Notes: a model not told the origin generated them from the letters alone. DNA of 64,000 bases from Candidatus Amarobacter glycogenicus (GCA_016719395.1 JADJZF010000002.1:333173-397172), one strand, 5' to 3'. Counted from the stretch's first letter, positions 8,093-16,884 are shown. A program made the numbers and translations.

Positions 8093-8825
8093 TCTGAGCT
8101 TCTCGTAGGATCGCTCGCAGGGCGCCGATCGCCGCCGGCATGCGCGGCCCGTACCACCAGAGCAACTTGCCATCGATCACACGCGCTGGCGCGAACTGCC
8201 CGTAGTACCTTGCGTGGCCGTCATCGAACGGGAATGGCTCGTCAGGCAAGAGGATGAAGTCCGGCGAGAGCGCCGCCAGTTCACCGTGTGCCAGCTCCGG
8301 GTAACGCTCGCGGTGGCCCAGCACGTTCACGCCGCCGCATTCGTCGATAAGCGACTGCCCGTACGTCGCGGCCCCCAGCCCGAGCATGGGGTTGTGCCAG
8401 ACGCCGACGTAGACGCGGGTCGCTGCCTGCGCCAACTGTGCGGTCAGGAGCGCTGCTTCGATCTCCTCCTCCAGCTGCGCCGCAGGCTCGCGCCGCTCCA
8501 GGAGCTCCCCCATCTGCCGGATCCCGCCAATCGCCTCGCGCACACTGTCGATCTCCGTCACCAGGACCTCGATGCCCCGCGCGCGCAAGGCCTCGACGTC
8601 TTCCCGCCGGTTCTCTTCCTTGTTCGAGATGACGAGGTCCGGCCTGAGCGCTGCGATCGCGGCGATATCCGGGTCCTTTGTCCCTCCGGCCGGCGGGACC
8701 CGCTTCGCGATAGACGCCGGCTCCGTGCAGTAGCGCGTCCGGCCCACCAGCGAGTCGCCGGCCCCGAGGTATGCGATGAGTTCCGTGAGGCTTGGCACGA
8801 GCGACACGATGCGTGTTGGTGGCAC
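8085..8825 (-). CDS. Periplasmic-binding-fold protein (BtuF/FepB-like), no signal peptide
   Basis: 246 residues from GTG 8825, giving the family start PPTRIVSLVPSLTE. The earlier ATG at 8870 would place codons inside the terminator hairpin and was rejected. Features: VPSLTELIAYLGAGD, RPDLVISNKEENRREDV, YVGVWHNPMLGLG and LSPDFILLPDEPFPF, the pattern of helical-backbone metal/cobalamin receptors (BtuF/TroA-like). There is no signal sequence or lipobox, so it is not an ordinary ABC-transporter binding protein; cytoplasmic members of this group are common and uncharacterised. It precedes nagB in the same operon; no transporter genes adjoin. Confidence 0.75.
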   Translation of the reverse strand: MPPTRIVSLVPSLTELIAYLGAGDSLVGRTRYCTEPASIAKRVPPAGGTKDPDIAAIAALRPDLVISNKEENRREDVEALRARGIEVLVTEIDSVREAIGGIRQMGELLERREPAAQLEEEIEAALLTAQLAQAATRVYVGVWHNPMLGLGAATYGQSLIDECGGVNVLGHRERYPELAHGELAALSPDFILLPDEPFPFDDGHARYYGQFAPARVIDGKLLWWYGPRMPAAIGALRAILREAQNG

Positions 8826-8849
8826 TGCCCCAGCGTACCGCCCGCAAGC

Positions 8850-8886
8850 GAATGAGGCCTCCCGGAACACCCGGGAGGCCTCATTC
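8850..8886 (-). terminator. Terminator after htrA
   Basis: Perfect 16-bp stem, GAATGAGGCCTCCCGG / CCGGGAGGCCTCATTC, around the loop AACAC. It lies 25 bases past the stop of the HtrA gene and upstream of the start of the binding-protein gene on the same strand. It is one of the strongest hairpins in the window. Confidence 0.85.
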
Positions 8887-8911
8887 GTGGAGAGGTCATG
8901 TTCAGTCCGGG

Positions 8912-10018
8912 TCAGGGCGTCCCCAGAGTCACCTGGATGCTCGCCTTCTTGCCGTCGCGGTAGTACTCCAGCGTCACGGTTTGCCCCGCGCTGTTCTTGA
9001 TGAGCGCGACCATCAGGTCGTTCTCGCTCGCGATCTCGGTGTTCCCCAGCCGGATGATCACGTCGCCGGCCTTCAGGCCGGCAGTGCCGACTGGGCCCGA
9101 GGCGGTCACGTTGCCGACAAGCAGTCCGCCCTGCGACTCTGGGATGTTGAGTTCCCTCGCCTTGGCGGGGCGCAGCGTCTCGAAGGTGCCGATCCCGAGG
9201 AAGCCACGGTTCACTCGGGAGCTCGTCAGGATCTGCTCGTAGACGGCCCGCGCGACGTCTGAGCCGACCGCAAAGCCGATGCCGGAGGCGGTGCCACCCG
9301 TCCCGTCCGGCGCCAGCGCGGTGTTGATCCCGACCACCTCGCCATACATGTTCAGGAGCGGACCGCCGCTATTCCCGTGGTTGATCGCCGCGTCCGTCTG
9401 CACAGCCCCGTAAATTTGCGCCTGAGCTCCCTCGTTGATTACGCGGTTCTTCTGGCTGACGATCCCCCGCGTGACGCTGTAGCTCGGCCCCTCTCCTTGC
9501 TGCAGGTCGAGTGCGTAACCGATGGCGACGACGTCCTGTCCGATGAGGACGTTGTCGAGGTCAGCGAACTTCAATGCCTTCAGGCCCGTCCGTTCGATCT
9601 TGAGCACCGCGAGGTCTGTCCGGGAGTCGGTCCCGGCGACAGTCGCGGCCGCAACGGAACCATCGCTCAGGGTCACCCGGATGTTGCTCGCCGTTCGGCC
9701 GGCGGTTGTGCCCTCCACCACGTGGAAGTTGGTCAGGATGTAGCCGTCCGCGCCCACCACGAATCCGGTGCCAACGCCGCTGTTCGTCTCAATGCGGACG
9801 ACCGATGGCTCCGCCAGCTTCACCAGGTCCGCAGTCGAGAGCTCGTCGCTCGTTTGGCTCACCGAAGTCTGTCGTGTTCCATCGGCGGCGGGGCTTGCCG
9901 CTGCTGGAGCCTGGGTCTCAGGACTTGCCGTCGAGGCAGGTGAATCAGAGCAGGCAGCCCCTGCAAGCAGGGTAAGGCCCAGCATTCCGGCTGCCAGGGG
10001 ACGCGTGAATCGGCGCAT
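8912..10018 (-). CDS. HtrA/DegP-type serine protease lipoprotein
   Basis: 368 residues. Envelope quality-control protease. Signal peptide with lipobox LLAGAACSDS, then an Ala/Pro/Ser-rich linker to about residue 60, a trypsin-like domain with the triad in TNFHVVEG (His), SRTDLAVLK (Asp) and NHGNSGGPL (Ser), and a single C-terminal PDZ domain (GLKAGDVIIRLGN). One PDZ plus a membrane tether is the DegS/HtrA-like form rather than DegP. It is divergent from the ECF sigma and anti-sigma genes across a 143-base gap; such neighbours often share envelope-stress control, which is inference here. Confidence 0.9.
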   Translation of the reverse strand: MRRFTRPLAAGMLGLTLLAGAACSDSPASTASPETQAPAAASPAADGTRQTSVSQTSDELSTADLVKLAEPSVVRIETNSGVGTGFVVGADGYILTNFHVVEGTTAGRTASNIRVTLSDGSVAAATVAGTDSRTDLAVLKIERTGLKALKFADLDNVLIGQDVVAIGYALDLQQGEGPSYSVTRGIVSQKNRVINEGAQAQIYGAVQTDAAINHGNSGGPLLNMYGEVVGINTALAPDGTGGTASGIGFAVGSDVARAVYEQILTSSRVNRGFLGIGTFETLRPAKARELNIPESQGGLLVGNVTASGPVGTAGLKAGDVIIRLGNTEIASENDLMVALIKNSAGQTVTLEYYRDGKKASIQVTLGTP

Positions 10019-10161
10019 CGGCGGTCACTCCCGTCTTAGTCCCTCCAGTGTCGGACACCTGCCAGTAGCGTCGCGTAAATGGATAAGCCGCCTTTCGACA
10101 AGAACGGTAAAGTCGCTGGTTCGGGCGCGGGCCGCATGTATGATCTCGATTTGAGATACCT

Positions 10162-10827
10162 ATGGGACCTCAGGGGAATCCGGAAACGGCTGGTATACGT
10201 AACGTTGGTAGGACGGTCGTCTTCGCCCGTCCCGCGGAGGCGGAACTCGCCTCCCGCGCCGATTGGCCGGATGAAGCCCTTATGCTCGCTATCGCCAGCC
10301 GCGATGAACTAGCCTTCGCCGTTCTCTACGACCGGTATGTCGACCTCGTCTACTCGGCTTCGTTTCGCATACTCGCCGATGCCGGGCTGGCCGAGGATAC
10401 GTCGCAGGATGTCTTCGTCCGCCTTTGGCGCCGGCCCGAGGCATTCATCGCCGATCGTGGCCGGTTCCTCAGCTGGCTCATGAGCGTCACTCGCAACCGC
10501 GCCGTCGATGAGCTCAGGGCGCGCGGCCGGAGACGGCGCCGCGAAGGCGGCCCCCTCGGCGAGCCCGATGAGGCTGCCGAGCCGCTCTTCGCCACCCATC
10601 CGCCCGACCCTCAATCAACGGCCGAACTGCACGAAGAGCAGCTAGCCGTCAGGACTGCCTTGCGGGACCTGCCCGGAGAACAGAAGACTGCCCTCGAACT
10701 CGCCTATTTCGGCGGGTTCACGCAGCAGGAAATAGCCGCCCGCCTCCACGAACCGCTGGGCACCGTGAAGACTCGGATTCGCCTCGGCATGCAGAAGCTC
10801 CGCAAGTCGTTGGAAGTCAGGGGTTAG
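10162..10827 (+). CDS. ECF-type RNA polymerase sigma factor
   Basis: 221 residues. Region 2: VLYDRYVDLVYSASFRIL and the core-binding/-10 segment EDTSQDVFVRLWRRPEAF with WLMSVTRNRAVDELR. Region 4: LRDLPGEQKTALELAYFGG followed by the helix-turn-helix FTQQEIAARLHEPLGTVKTR. A basic, flexible linker (GRRRRREGG) joins them. The N-terminal about 35 residues are extra. A -10-like TATGAT lies at 10139-10144. The stop is 10 bases before the anti-sigma start, so the two are co-expressed. The pairing with an RskA-like protein resembles SigK-type systems. Confidence 0.9.
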   Translation: MGPQGNPETAGIRNVGRTVVFARPAEAELASRADWPDEALMLAIASRDELAFAVLYDRYVDLVYSASFRILADAGLAEDTSQDVFVRLWRRPEAFIADRGRFLSWLMSVTRNRAVDELRARGRRRRREGGPLGEPDEAAEPLFATHPPDPQSTAELHEEQLAVRTALRDLPGEQKTALELAYFGGFTQQEIAARLHEPLGTVKTRIRLGMQKLRKSLEVRG

Positions 10828-10837
10828 GGCGCGAGCG

Positions 10838-11695
10838 ATGACAGGCGAACACATCACTCAGGAGCAGGCGGACGAATTCGCCATCGGTTCGCTCGAACCG
10901 GCGTCCGAACATGCCGTCACGGTTCACCTTGCCGAGTGCCCTGCCTGCCGCGACATCGTCCGCGATTCAGAACGCCTGGCCGCCAGGTTCGCGATGAGTT
11001 CCCCGCTCAGGCGGCCACCGTCGCACCTGAAGGACCGCGTCCTTGCCGCGGCCGGTATCCGCCGCCCAGGGCCGTTGCGCCGTGTCGCCGGATATGCCAG
11101 GACAGCGGCCGGAATCGCCGCCGTCTTCGTCGCTGTGGCCGCGTTCACCGGCATGGTCTGGATGCGGGGAGAAATGAGCGGCCTTCGCGACGACGACGAA
11201 CGGCTCCAGCGGAAGATCGATGAGGCCCTCTCCCAGGAAGTCGAAATCGCCGCCCTCACGCGGAAGCTCGATGACCAGGAGAAGGAAGCTGCTCGCCTCG
11301 CCGATGCAGCGACCGGAGACCAGGACCTCATCGTCGCTCTCCTCTCAAACAACACGAGGATCGCCGATGTCGTCCCGGCCGCCGAAGATTCGACATCCAT
11401 CGGCCGCCTCGTTTGGGACGGCGACCAGAAGCGAGTCTGGTTCGTCGCCAGTGACCTGCCCCAGCGTCCGGCCGGCGAAACCTACCAGCTCTGGGTCAAT
11501 TCGGGCGGCAAGTACTACAGCCTCGGTACCTTTGCCGCCGATCCGGACGGCTTTGCCCGCCACCAGACAATCGTCCCCGAAGGCATCACCAGCTACGACA
11601 CTGCGGTGGTCACCATCGAGCGCGCGGGCGGAAGCCCGATCCGCCAGGGCCCGACCGTCTTCCTGGTCTACGATCTCTCGCGCCTGAAGGACTGA
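10838..11695 (+). CDS. RskA-type zinc anti-sigma factor
   Basis: 285 residues. N-terminal zinc-binding anti-sigma domain with HLAECPACRDIV (HxxxCxxC), a single membrane helix around residues 92-108 (TAAGIAAVFVAVAAFTGMVW), a short coiled-coil stretch (LRDDDERLQRKIDEALSQEV) and a C-terminal RskA domain (TYQLWVNSGGKYYSLGTF, then VVTIERAGGSP). It should hold the upstream sigma factor at the membrane until released, probably by regulated proteolysis. It follows the sigma gene by 10 bases, a standard operon. Confidence 0.9.
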   Translation: MTGEHITQEQADEFAIGSLEPASEHAVTVHLAECPACRDIVRDSERLAARFAMSSPLRRPPSHLKDRVLAAAGIRRPGPLRRVAGYARTAAGIAAVFVAVAAFTGMVWMRGEMSGLRDDDERLQRKIDEALSQEVEIAALTRKLDDQEKEAARLADAATGDQDLIVALLSNNTRIADVVPAAEDSTSIGRLVWDGDQKRVWFVASDLPQRPAGETYQLWVNSGGKYYSLGTFAADPDGFARHQTIVPEGITSYDTAVVTIERAGGSPIRQGPTVFLVYDLSRLKD

Positions 11696-11725
11696 GCGGC
11701 GCCTCCACCCGTCGGCGCTGACAGT

Positions 11726-12595
11726 TCACCAGCCCTCTGACACCGGCCGGGCGCCATCGCGTCCATAGGCGAGCACGGCCAGCCCCGCCCGCGCGGCGCG
11801 CTCCATCACGCTCGGCCCGCCGATCAGCACAGCCTTCGCCCACACTTCTGCCAGCCAGCAGGCTTCGGCCTTCACACTCACCTGGACGAACGGCGAATCG
11901 GAGGGCATTCCTGTCCCGGGGTCGATGAGGTGGTGGGCCTCACCTCCGCCCCTGACCTTCCAGCGGCGCTTCAGCGTCGTCGAGGTCGCGATCGCGCCGG
12001 TCAGCCGGCCATTCCACCCGTTCGACCCGTCCGGTGCGGAGACATCCATCGCCCAGCCCGTCCCCGTGGCGTCGTCGCCAAGGCACCTGATGTCCCCCCC
12101 GGCGTTCACGAACGCGTTTTGGTGGTCGGTCGCGAGGTGTTCGGCCGCGAGGTCAGCAGTCCATCCCTTCACGATCCCGCCGAGATCGATCTGCCCGGCC
12201 AGCAGTTCCACGGAAAGCCCCGAGACCCGGATGACCTTCGCCGGATCGGGCACGCGTTGCGGCTCGAGTGGGCCCTCCGCGTCGATCTCCTTGAACGTCC
12301 GGTCGTACCCCGCCTTCGCCAGCGCCGGGAGGACCATCGGGTTGAAGTACCCGCCGGTCAGCTGATGCGCATCGATCGCCATGGCCACGACCCGCGCGAG
12401 CCATGCGTCCTCGATGACCTCGCCCCGGTTCAGCCTCGAGAGCAGGCTCTGTTCGCGGAAGCGCGAGAAGCGCTCCTCCTGCTGTTCGAACAGCAGCCGC
12501 ACGCCGATGAACGCGCCGGGCGGCGGCGCCCCTGCCGTCTCGATGAACAGGTCGATATCGGTGTCCATCGCCCGAAAGCTCTCGTGCGATTCCAA
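11726..12595 (-). CDS. apbE: FAD:protein FMN transferase (ApbE family)
   Basis: 289 residues. Attaches FMN to Thr/Ser of exported redox proteins or acts in flavin trafficking. Visible: RAMDTDIDLFIETA (N-terminal M-T motif), FNPMVLPALAKAGYD, QIDLGGIVKGWTADLA (the ApbE DLGGIAKG-type motif), NAGGDIRCLG and HHLIDPGTGMPSD (HxIDPxTG with the metal site). TTG 12595 is chosen because GAAGGAG lies 5 bases upstream; the longer frame runs into the divergent lipid kinase gene. No signal peptide or lipobox is visible, unlike many ApbE proteins, so it may be cytoplasmic. Confidence 0.88.
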   Translation of the reverse strand: MESHESFRAMDTDIDLFIETAGAPPPGAFIGVRLLFEQQEERFSRFREQSLLSRLNRGEVIEDAWLARVVAMAIDAHQLTGGYFNPMVLPALAKAGYDRTFKEIDAEGPLEPQRVPDPAKVIRVSGLSVELLAGQIDLGGIVKGWTADLAAEHLATDHQNAFVNAGGDIRCLGDDATGTGWAMDVSAPDGSNGWNGRLTGAIATSTTLKRRWKVRGGGEAHHLIDPGTGMPSDSPFVQVSVKAEACWLAEVWAKAVLIGGPSVMERAARAGLAVLAYGRDGARPVSEGW

Positions 12596-12639
12596 TCGTG
12601 CTCCTTCACCTTCTGCCCGGTTCGCGCTAGGGTGAGTCT

Positions 12640-13587
12640 GTGACAGAGAGCATATCGCCTGAAGTGGCGGCAAGGCCGCTCTTCATCCTCAATCCGAACT
12701 CCGGCGGCGGCCGTACAAAGAAGCGCGTCGGCACCATCATCGATGCCATCGAGCGCGCCGGGCTCGCCGCCGACATCGTTTTCACGACTCACCGCGGCCA
12801 CGGCACCGAACTCGCCGATGAAGCCATCGACGCCGGCCGCGAGTTCCTCGTTGCCTGTGGTGGCGATGGGACCGTCTTCGAGGTTGCCAACGGCATCCTT
12901 GCCAGGGGCGCGGGCGATCGCGTCCGGCTCGGCACTATCGGCCTCGGCACCGGCAAAGACATCGCGAAGGCCCTGGGTATTACCCGTGGCAGCCTCGCCA
13001 TCAAGGCGATTACCGCCGGCCTCGAACGTCGCATCGATGCCGGAAAAGTCACCGCCCGCGACGAAAATGGCCAGGAACAGGTCCGCTACTTCCTCCTCGC
13101 CGCTTCGGCAGGCTGGGTTCCCGAGATTTCGCAGTCAACACCGCGCTGGCTCAAGCGCCTCGGCGATACCGCCCCGTACATGGTCATGACCGGTGTGAAG
13201 ATGCTCGGACCAATGGGCCGCCAGTTCACGCTCGCCATCGATGGGATGGCGTACGACGGCCGCTACAACTCCGTCAGCGTCCACAACATGGAACTCTGGG
13301 GCGGAGACCTCGTAGCCGCCCCTGGCGCCGCGCCGGATGACGGCATCCTCGATGTCATCCGCTGGGGCGACCTTGGCCGCCGAGCCGTCCTCCAGGCGGT
13401 CGACGGTCAGCGGAAAGGCGGCACCCACGTCGACATGGAAGGCGTCGACCGCCACCCGGCGAAGATCGTCGAACTCTCTTCGCCGAAACGCTCACGGCTC
13501 GACCTCGATGGCGAGCTTGGTGGCTTCCTCCCGGCGAAGATCGAGATCGTCCCCGGCGCCCTCCGTTTCGTCGCGCCGCTTGCCTAA
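12640..13587 (+). CDS. Diacylglycerol-kinase-family lipid kinase (YegS/DgkB-like)
   Basis: 315 residues, full length. Features: FILNPNSGGGRTKK (phosphate-binding start of the DAGK catalytic domain), VACGGDGTVFEVANGI (GGDGT nucleotide site) and IGLGTGKDIAKALGI; the C-terminal lid holds VAAPGAAPDDGILDV and DLDGELGGFLPAKIEI. Such enzymes phosphorylate diacylglycerol or other lipids at the membrane face. GTG start with AGGGTGAG upstream. It is divergent from apbE and its stop overlaps the MOSC gene stop by 4 bases. Confidence 0.87.
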   Translation: MTESISPEVAARPLFILNPNSGGGRTKKRVGTIIDAIERAGLAADIVFTTHRGHGTELADEAIDAGREFLVACGGDGTVFEVANGILARGAGDRVRLGTIGLGTGKDIAKALGITRGSLAIKAITAGLERRIDAGKVTARDENGQEQVRYFLLAASAGWVPEISQSTPRWLKRLGDTAPYMVMTGVKMLGPMGRQFTLAIDGMAYDGRYNSVSVHNMELWGGDLVAAPGAAPDDGILDVIRWGDLGRRAVLQAVDGQRKGGTHVDMEGVDRHPAKIVELSSPKRSRLDLDGELGGFLPAKIEIVPGALRFVAPLA

Positions 13588-14162
13588 ACCGGTCTCAGTG
13601 GCTCCGCGCTTCCGCCGGGCAGCTCGACCACGATCGCGTCGCCGGGACGGACTTCTCCGCCTGAAACGACCACGGCCATCACGCCGGCTCGCCGCTCGGT
13701 CACGTTCCCGGCGCCATCCTGCGTGATGCAAGCCTTCATCAGGCCAGCCTGCAGGCCGTTGAGTTGTCCACAGGGGTTCCGCAGGCCCGTCACCCGGATC
13801 GCGGCCGTTGCTCCCAGGTGCAACACAGCGCCCGTTGGCAATCCGAGGATGTCGATCCCCCGTGTCGTGATGTTCTCGCCCATCTGCCCGGGTCCAACCG
13901 CGAAGCCTTGCTCCCCGAGTTGTTCGTGCAGCTCGGAGTGAATCAGGTGCACCTGCCGCAGGTTCGGCTGAGTCGGGTCGATAGCGACCCGTGAGCGGTG
14001 TCTCACGGTTGTCCCCGAGTGCACATCGCCTTCCACGCCAAGGCCCTCGATCAGGCGGATCGAGTCTGTTTCTGACTTCGAAAACGTGTATTCCGCGCTT
14101 CGGTGTACTGCTTCCACAGTCCCGGCCAGAGGTCTGGTGCCCCTCCGTAGTGTCTCCTGCAT
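13584..14162 (-). CDS. MOSC-domain protein
   Basis: 192 residues from ATG 14162. MOSC domains occur in molybdenum-cofactor sulfurases and mARC-type amidoxime reducers and carry a sulfur-relay cysteine; here it sits in GLRNPCGQLNGLQ. Also visible: GLGVEGDVHSGTTVRHRS, HSELHEQLGEQGF, GQMGENITTRGIDIL and GAVLHLGATAAIRVTG, which is the standard MOSC order. A longer frame to 14261 has no family similarity and is rejected as start. It is convergent with the lipid kinase (4-base overlap) and divergent from the thiolase at 14281. Confidence 0.85.
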   Translation of the reverse strand: MQETLRRGTRPLAGTVEAVHRSAEYTFSKSETDSIRLIEGLGVEGDVHSGTTVRHRSRVAIDPTQPNLRQVHLIHSELHEQLGEQGFAVGPGQMGENITTRGIDILGLPTGAVLHLGATAAIRVTGLRNPCGQLNGLQAGLMKACITQDGAGNVTERRAGVMAVVVSGGEVRPGDAIVVELPGGSAEPLRPV

Positions 14163-14280
14163 AGGCCGAACGACGGTCGGACACCGTGCTCGCTTTCCAG
14201 GCGACGCCCGGCCCGCCACGTACCCCGGATGCCGTACACTTCCTTCGCACCACGCAAACAAACCTCACAAGGAAGTCCAC

Positions 14281-15462
14281 ATGCGCGAAGTCGTCATTGT
14301 CGACGCGATCCGCACGCCCCTCGGGCGGCGCGGAGGCGTCTTCTCCCAGAACCACCCCATCGAAACCTCGTCACTCCTCCTCAAGGAACTCGCGAAGCGC
14401 AACAGCTTCGACCCCGAGATCGTCGACGACGTGATCTATGGCTGCGTCAGTGAAGTCGGCGCGCAATCCACCAACCTCGCTCGCAATGTCGTGCTCACCG
14501 CCGGCTGGCCGTACACCATCCCCGGCGTCACCCTCGATCGCCAGTGCTCCTCCAGCCAGCAGGCTGTCCACTTCGCCGCCAACCAGATTGGCTCCGGCGT
14601 CCACGAGGTTGTCGTGGCGGGCGGCACCGAGTTCATGTCGCAGATCCCGCTCGGCGCGAACGTCGGCCAGAACATGGGCTACCCCTTCACCCAGGCGATG
14701 CAGGACCAGTACGACCTCACCTCGCAGGGCCTTTCTGCCGAGCGCATCGCCGACAAGTGGGGCATCACCCGGGGCGAGGCCGATGAGTTCGCTGTCGAAA
14801 GCCAGATGAAGGCCGCCCGTGCCCAGAAAGAAGGGCGCTTCAAGGGCGAGATGGTCCCGGTGCCCGGCAAGAAGAAGAACAAGAACGCCGATGGCACCGA
14901 GGAACTCGTCGATGCCGTCATCGACTTTGATGAAGGCATCCGCCCGAACACCACCCTCGAAGTTCTCACCGCGCTGAAGCCCAGCTTCCGCGAGAACGGC
15001 GTCCATCACGCCGGCAACTCCAGCCAGATCACCGATGGTTCGTCCGCTGTCCTCCTTACTCACCTCGATAAGGCGAAGGAGATGGGCTGGAAGCCTCGCG
15101 CCCGCATCGTTTCCCAGGCCGTCGTTGGCTCGGATCCGGCGCTGATGCTCACCGGCCCGATCACTGCTACTCCGCTGGCCCTCCAGCGTGCGGGACTCAC
15201 CATGCGGGACATCGACCTCGTGGAGATCAACGAGGCGTTCGCCAGCGTCGTCCTTTCGTGGAAGCGCGAAATGAACGCCGACATGAGCAAGGTCAACGTC
15301 AACGGCGGCGCAATCGCCCTCGGGCACCCCACCGGCTGCACCGGTGCGCGCCTCTTCGGCACCATCATCAACGAACTCGAGCGCACCGGCGGCCGCTACG
15401 GTCTCATCACCATGTGCGTCGGCGGCGGCATCGGCACAGCGACCGTTGTCGAACGCATCTGA
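14281..15462 (+). CDS. Acetyl-CoA C-acetyltransferase (type II thiolase)
   Basis: 393 residues. ATG at 14281 with AAGGAAG upstream; upstream in-frame sequence is not thiolase. Motifs: nucleophile in TLDRQCSSSQQ (Cys89), NEAFASVVL, the His motif GHPTGCTGAR and the C-terminal MCVGGGIGTATV with the second Cys. A helical insertion KEGRFKGEMVPVPGKKKNKN lies in the loop domain. It catalyses thiolytic cleavage or condensation of acyl-CoA, most likely the last step of beta-oxidation. Followed by a hairpin terminator. Note MQDQYDLTSQGLSAERIA, which is typical of this family. Confidence 0.92.
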   Translation: MREVVIVDAIRTPLGRRGGVFSQNHPIETSSLLLKELAKRNSFDPEIVDDVIYGCVSEVGAQSTNLARNVVLTAGWPYTIPGVTLDRQCSSSQQAVHFAANQIGSGVHEVVVAGGTEFMSQIPLGANVGQNMGYPFTQAMQDQYDLTSQGLSAERIADKWGITRGEADEFAVESQMKAARAQKEGRFKGEMVPVPGKKKNKNADGTEELVDAVIDFDEGIRPNTTLEVLTALKPSFRENGVHHAGNSSQITDGSSAVLLTHLDKAKEMGWKPRARIVSQAVVGSDPALMLTGPITATPLALQRAGLTMRDIDLVEINEAFASVVLSWKREMNADMSKVNVNGGAIALGHPTGCTGARLFGTIINELERTGGRYGLITMCVGGGIGTATVVERI

Positions 15463-15488
15463 CCTGGTCCGGCTGAGGGTCAATTCGC

Positions 15489-15514
15489 GAGGCGGGCACG
15501 AGAGTGCCCGCCTC
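15489..15514 (+). terminator. Terminator after thiolase
   Basis: Perfect 11-bp stem GAGGCGGGCAC / GTGCCCGCCTC with loop GAGA, 27 bases past the stop. No T run follows, as is common in this window. Confidence 0.7.
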
Positions 15515-15519
15515 GGTCT

Positions 15520-16287
15520 ATGATCCCGGGAATGACTCGGCTCTTCGTGGCAGGTCACAGCGACTCCGGGACGGCGTTCCTTCCCGAAGGCGTCCTTCCG
15601 TGGCCCGAACGCACCCGCGCCTGGGTCGAGGCCGGGACCGGCGAACCGTGCGAACTCCGCGAGGTTCGCTTCGCTGCCATGGGCTCCCGTGCAGTCGACT
15701 ACCTTGTCGGCGCGGTCGAGAAAGCGGAGCCAGACATCGTCATCCTCCCGCTGACGGGGTTCGTGATCGCCGTCGGGACGGTCGCAGAGAGCGTACGCGC
15801 CCGTTTCAGCCCTCGCGCAGCGCGACTCTTCCTCGCCTCCGAAGCTCGCTTCCAGGGGCACACGCGTGAAGGCCGCCTTCGCCGCTCGGCAAACCGCGCC
15901 GCCCGGAAGGCGGCCCGCCGGGTGCTCGGCACTCGCCCGCTTTCGACCGTTGAACAGACCACCGCGATCTTCGAGGAGATCATGGACCGTCTCGCCCGAA
16001 GGGAGTCGACCCAGGTTGTCGTGGTTCGCGATGTGCGTTTCTCCAAAGAGGTCCAGGAGCGCGAGCCGCGCGTCCACGAGCGTTTCGATCGCATGGAGGC
16101 TCCCCTGCTCGCCGTGGCAGCGCGGCACCACTTCGTCGTGGCCGATCTCGAAGGGGCGATCAGCCGGGCTCCCGATCGAGACGTCTTCTACCAGGATGAC
16201 GGCGTCCATACGACTGCAGCGTTCCACGACGTCTACCTCCAGTTGATGCAGGAGGCGGTCGGCCAGGCACTTGCCACGCGCGCATAG
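15520..16287 (+). CDS. SGNH/GDSL-like hydrolase
   Basis: 255 residues; start ATG 15520 or, four codons later, ATG 15532; neither has a good ribosome site. N-terminal FVAGHSDSGTAF matches the GDS-type nucleophile block with Ser, and C-terminal DVFYQDDGVHTTAAFHDVY gives the DxxH block, so a Ser-Asp-His hydrolase is likely. Middle region AEPDIVILPLTGFVIAVG corresponds to the oxyanion block, where Gly/Asn are not clear. There is no signal peptide, so it would be cytoplasmic. Esterase or deacylase activity is inferred; some members are inactive. Confidence 0.55.
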   Translation: MIPGMTRLFVAGHSDSGTAFLPEGVLPWPERTRAWVEAGTGEPCELREVRFAAMGSRAVDYLVGAVEKAEPDIVILPLTGFVIAVGTVAESVRARFSPRAARLFLASEARFQGHTREGRLRRSANRAARKAARRVLGTRPLSTVEQTTAIFEEIMDRLARRESTQVVVVRDVRFSKEVQEREPRVHERFDRMEAPLLAVAARHHFVVADLEGAISRAPDRDVFYQDDGVHTTAAFHDVYLQLMQEAVGQALATRA

Positions 16288-16290
16288 GAA

Positions 16291-16314
16291 GGGGGTCCAT
16301 GCGCTGGATCCCCC
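16291..16314. terminator. Hairpin between convergent genes
   Basis: GGGGGTCCA / TGGATCCCCC, one bulged base, loop TGCGC. It lies between the SGNH-like gene (+) and the 16336 gene (-) and can serve both. Confidence 0.6.
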
Positions 16315-16335
16315 CTCCGACGCCTGCTTGGCCGC

Positions 16336-16767
16336 TCAGGTCCCGGTGATTTCCCTCACCCGGTCGAAGTACCGCCGGCACACCGATTCTGAGTCCTCCG
16401 GCGCGTCGTCGTGGACGGCGGCGACTACCTCCCAGTCATCGAGGTGTCCGTAGTACACCTCGCCGCCGACCGCAGCAGCGATGCCATGTGGGTTCGCCAC
16501 AGTCCGGCACGACCCCGGTGGACGGTCCAGCCTGCGGATCGCCACCCCGGCGTCATCGATCGACTCGACGACGCCGCGAAACCAGCGCCAGGCGATTTCC
16601 GGCAGGCCACTGCCCTCATCGATGGCTACCAGTTGCTGACGGCGGATACGGACCTTATCCCGGACCAACTGCGAGAACACCGCGCGGGTGGTCTCTCCCG
16701 ATTCGACAAGGCGCACGGTGCACCCCGTCTGGTCGCATTCCACGACCGTACCAAGTACGAAACTCAA
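16336..16767 (-). CDS. Conserved-looking protein of unknown function
   Basis: 143 residues, TTG start with GGAG 11 bases upstream. Rich in beta-strand patterns: FVLGTVVECDQTGCTVRLV near the start, EIAWRWFRGVVESIDDAG in the middle and YYGHLDDWEVVAAVHDD toward the end, suggesting small barrel folds. No catalytic motif, signal or membrane segment. A 19-codon frame with an excellent ribosome site lies 57 bases upstream on the same strand. I do not recognise the family; codon use matches neighbours, so it is probably a real gene. Confidence 0.5.
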   Translation of the reverse strand: MSFVLGTVVECDQTGCTVRLVESGETTRAVFSQLVRDKVRIRRQQLVAIDEGSGLPEIAWRWFRGVVESIDDAGVAIRRLDRPPGSCRTVANPHGIAAAVGGEVYYGHLDDWEVVAAVHDDAPEDSESVCRRYFDRVREITGT

Positions 16768-16824
16768 GTGGTTCTGACTCCTGAAGTGCGCGGGCGTCGC
16801 CCGCGGGCCACTTCGCCCGCCGCG

Positions 16825-16884
16825 CTACGCCGCGAGGCGCGCCCGGGTGGCGAAGGTCATCGTGGAAGCTGTTGCAGTTTGCAT
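16825..16884 (-). CDS. Possible 19-residue leader peptide
   Basis: ATG 16884 to TAG 16825 encodes MQTATASTMTFATRARLAA. AGGAGGTG lies 4-5 bases ahead of the ATG, the best ribosome site in this part of the window. It is followed after 57 bases by the 143-residue gene on the same strand, with a GC-rich palindromic stretch (CGCCCGCGGGCGACG) between, so it could be a regulatory upstream frame. It is rich in Thr and Ala with no codon run pointing to a specific amino acid. Confidence 0.35.
   Translation of the reverse strand: MQTATASTMTFATRARLAA

Noticed and set aside
14371..16227. 618-codon minus-strand frame
   Set aside because: Antisense shadow of the thiolase and SGNH-like genes, low-complexity and motif-free.
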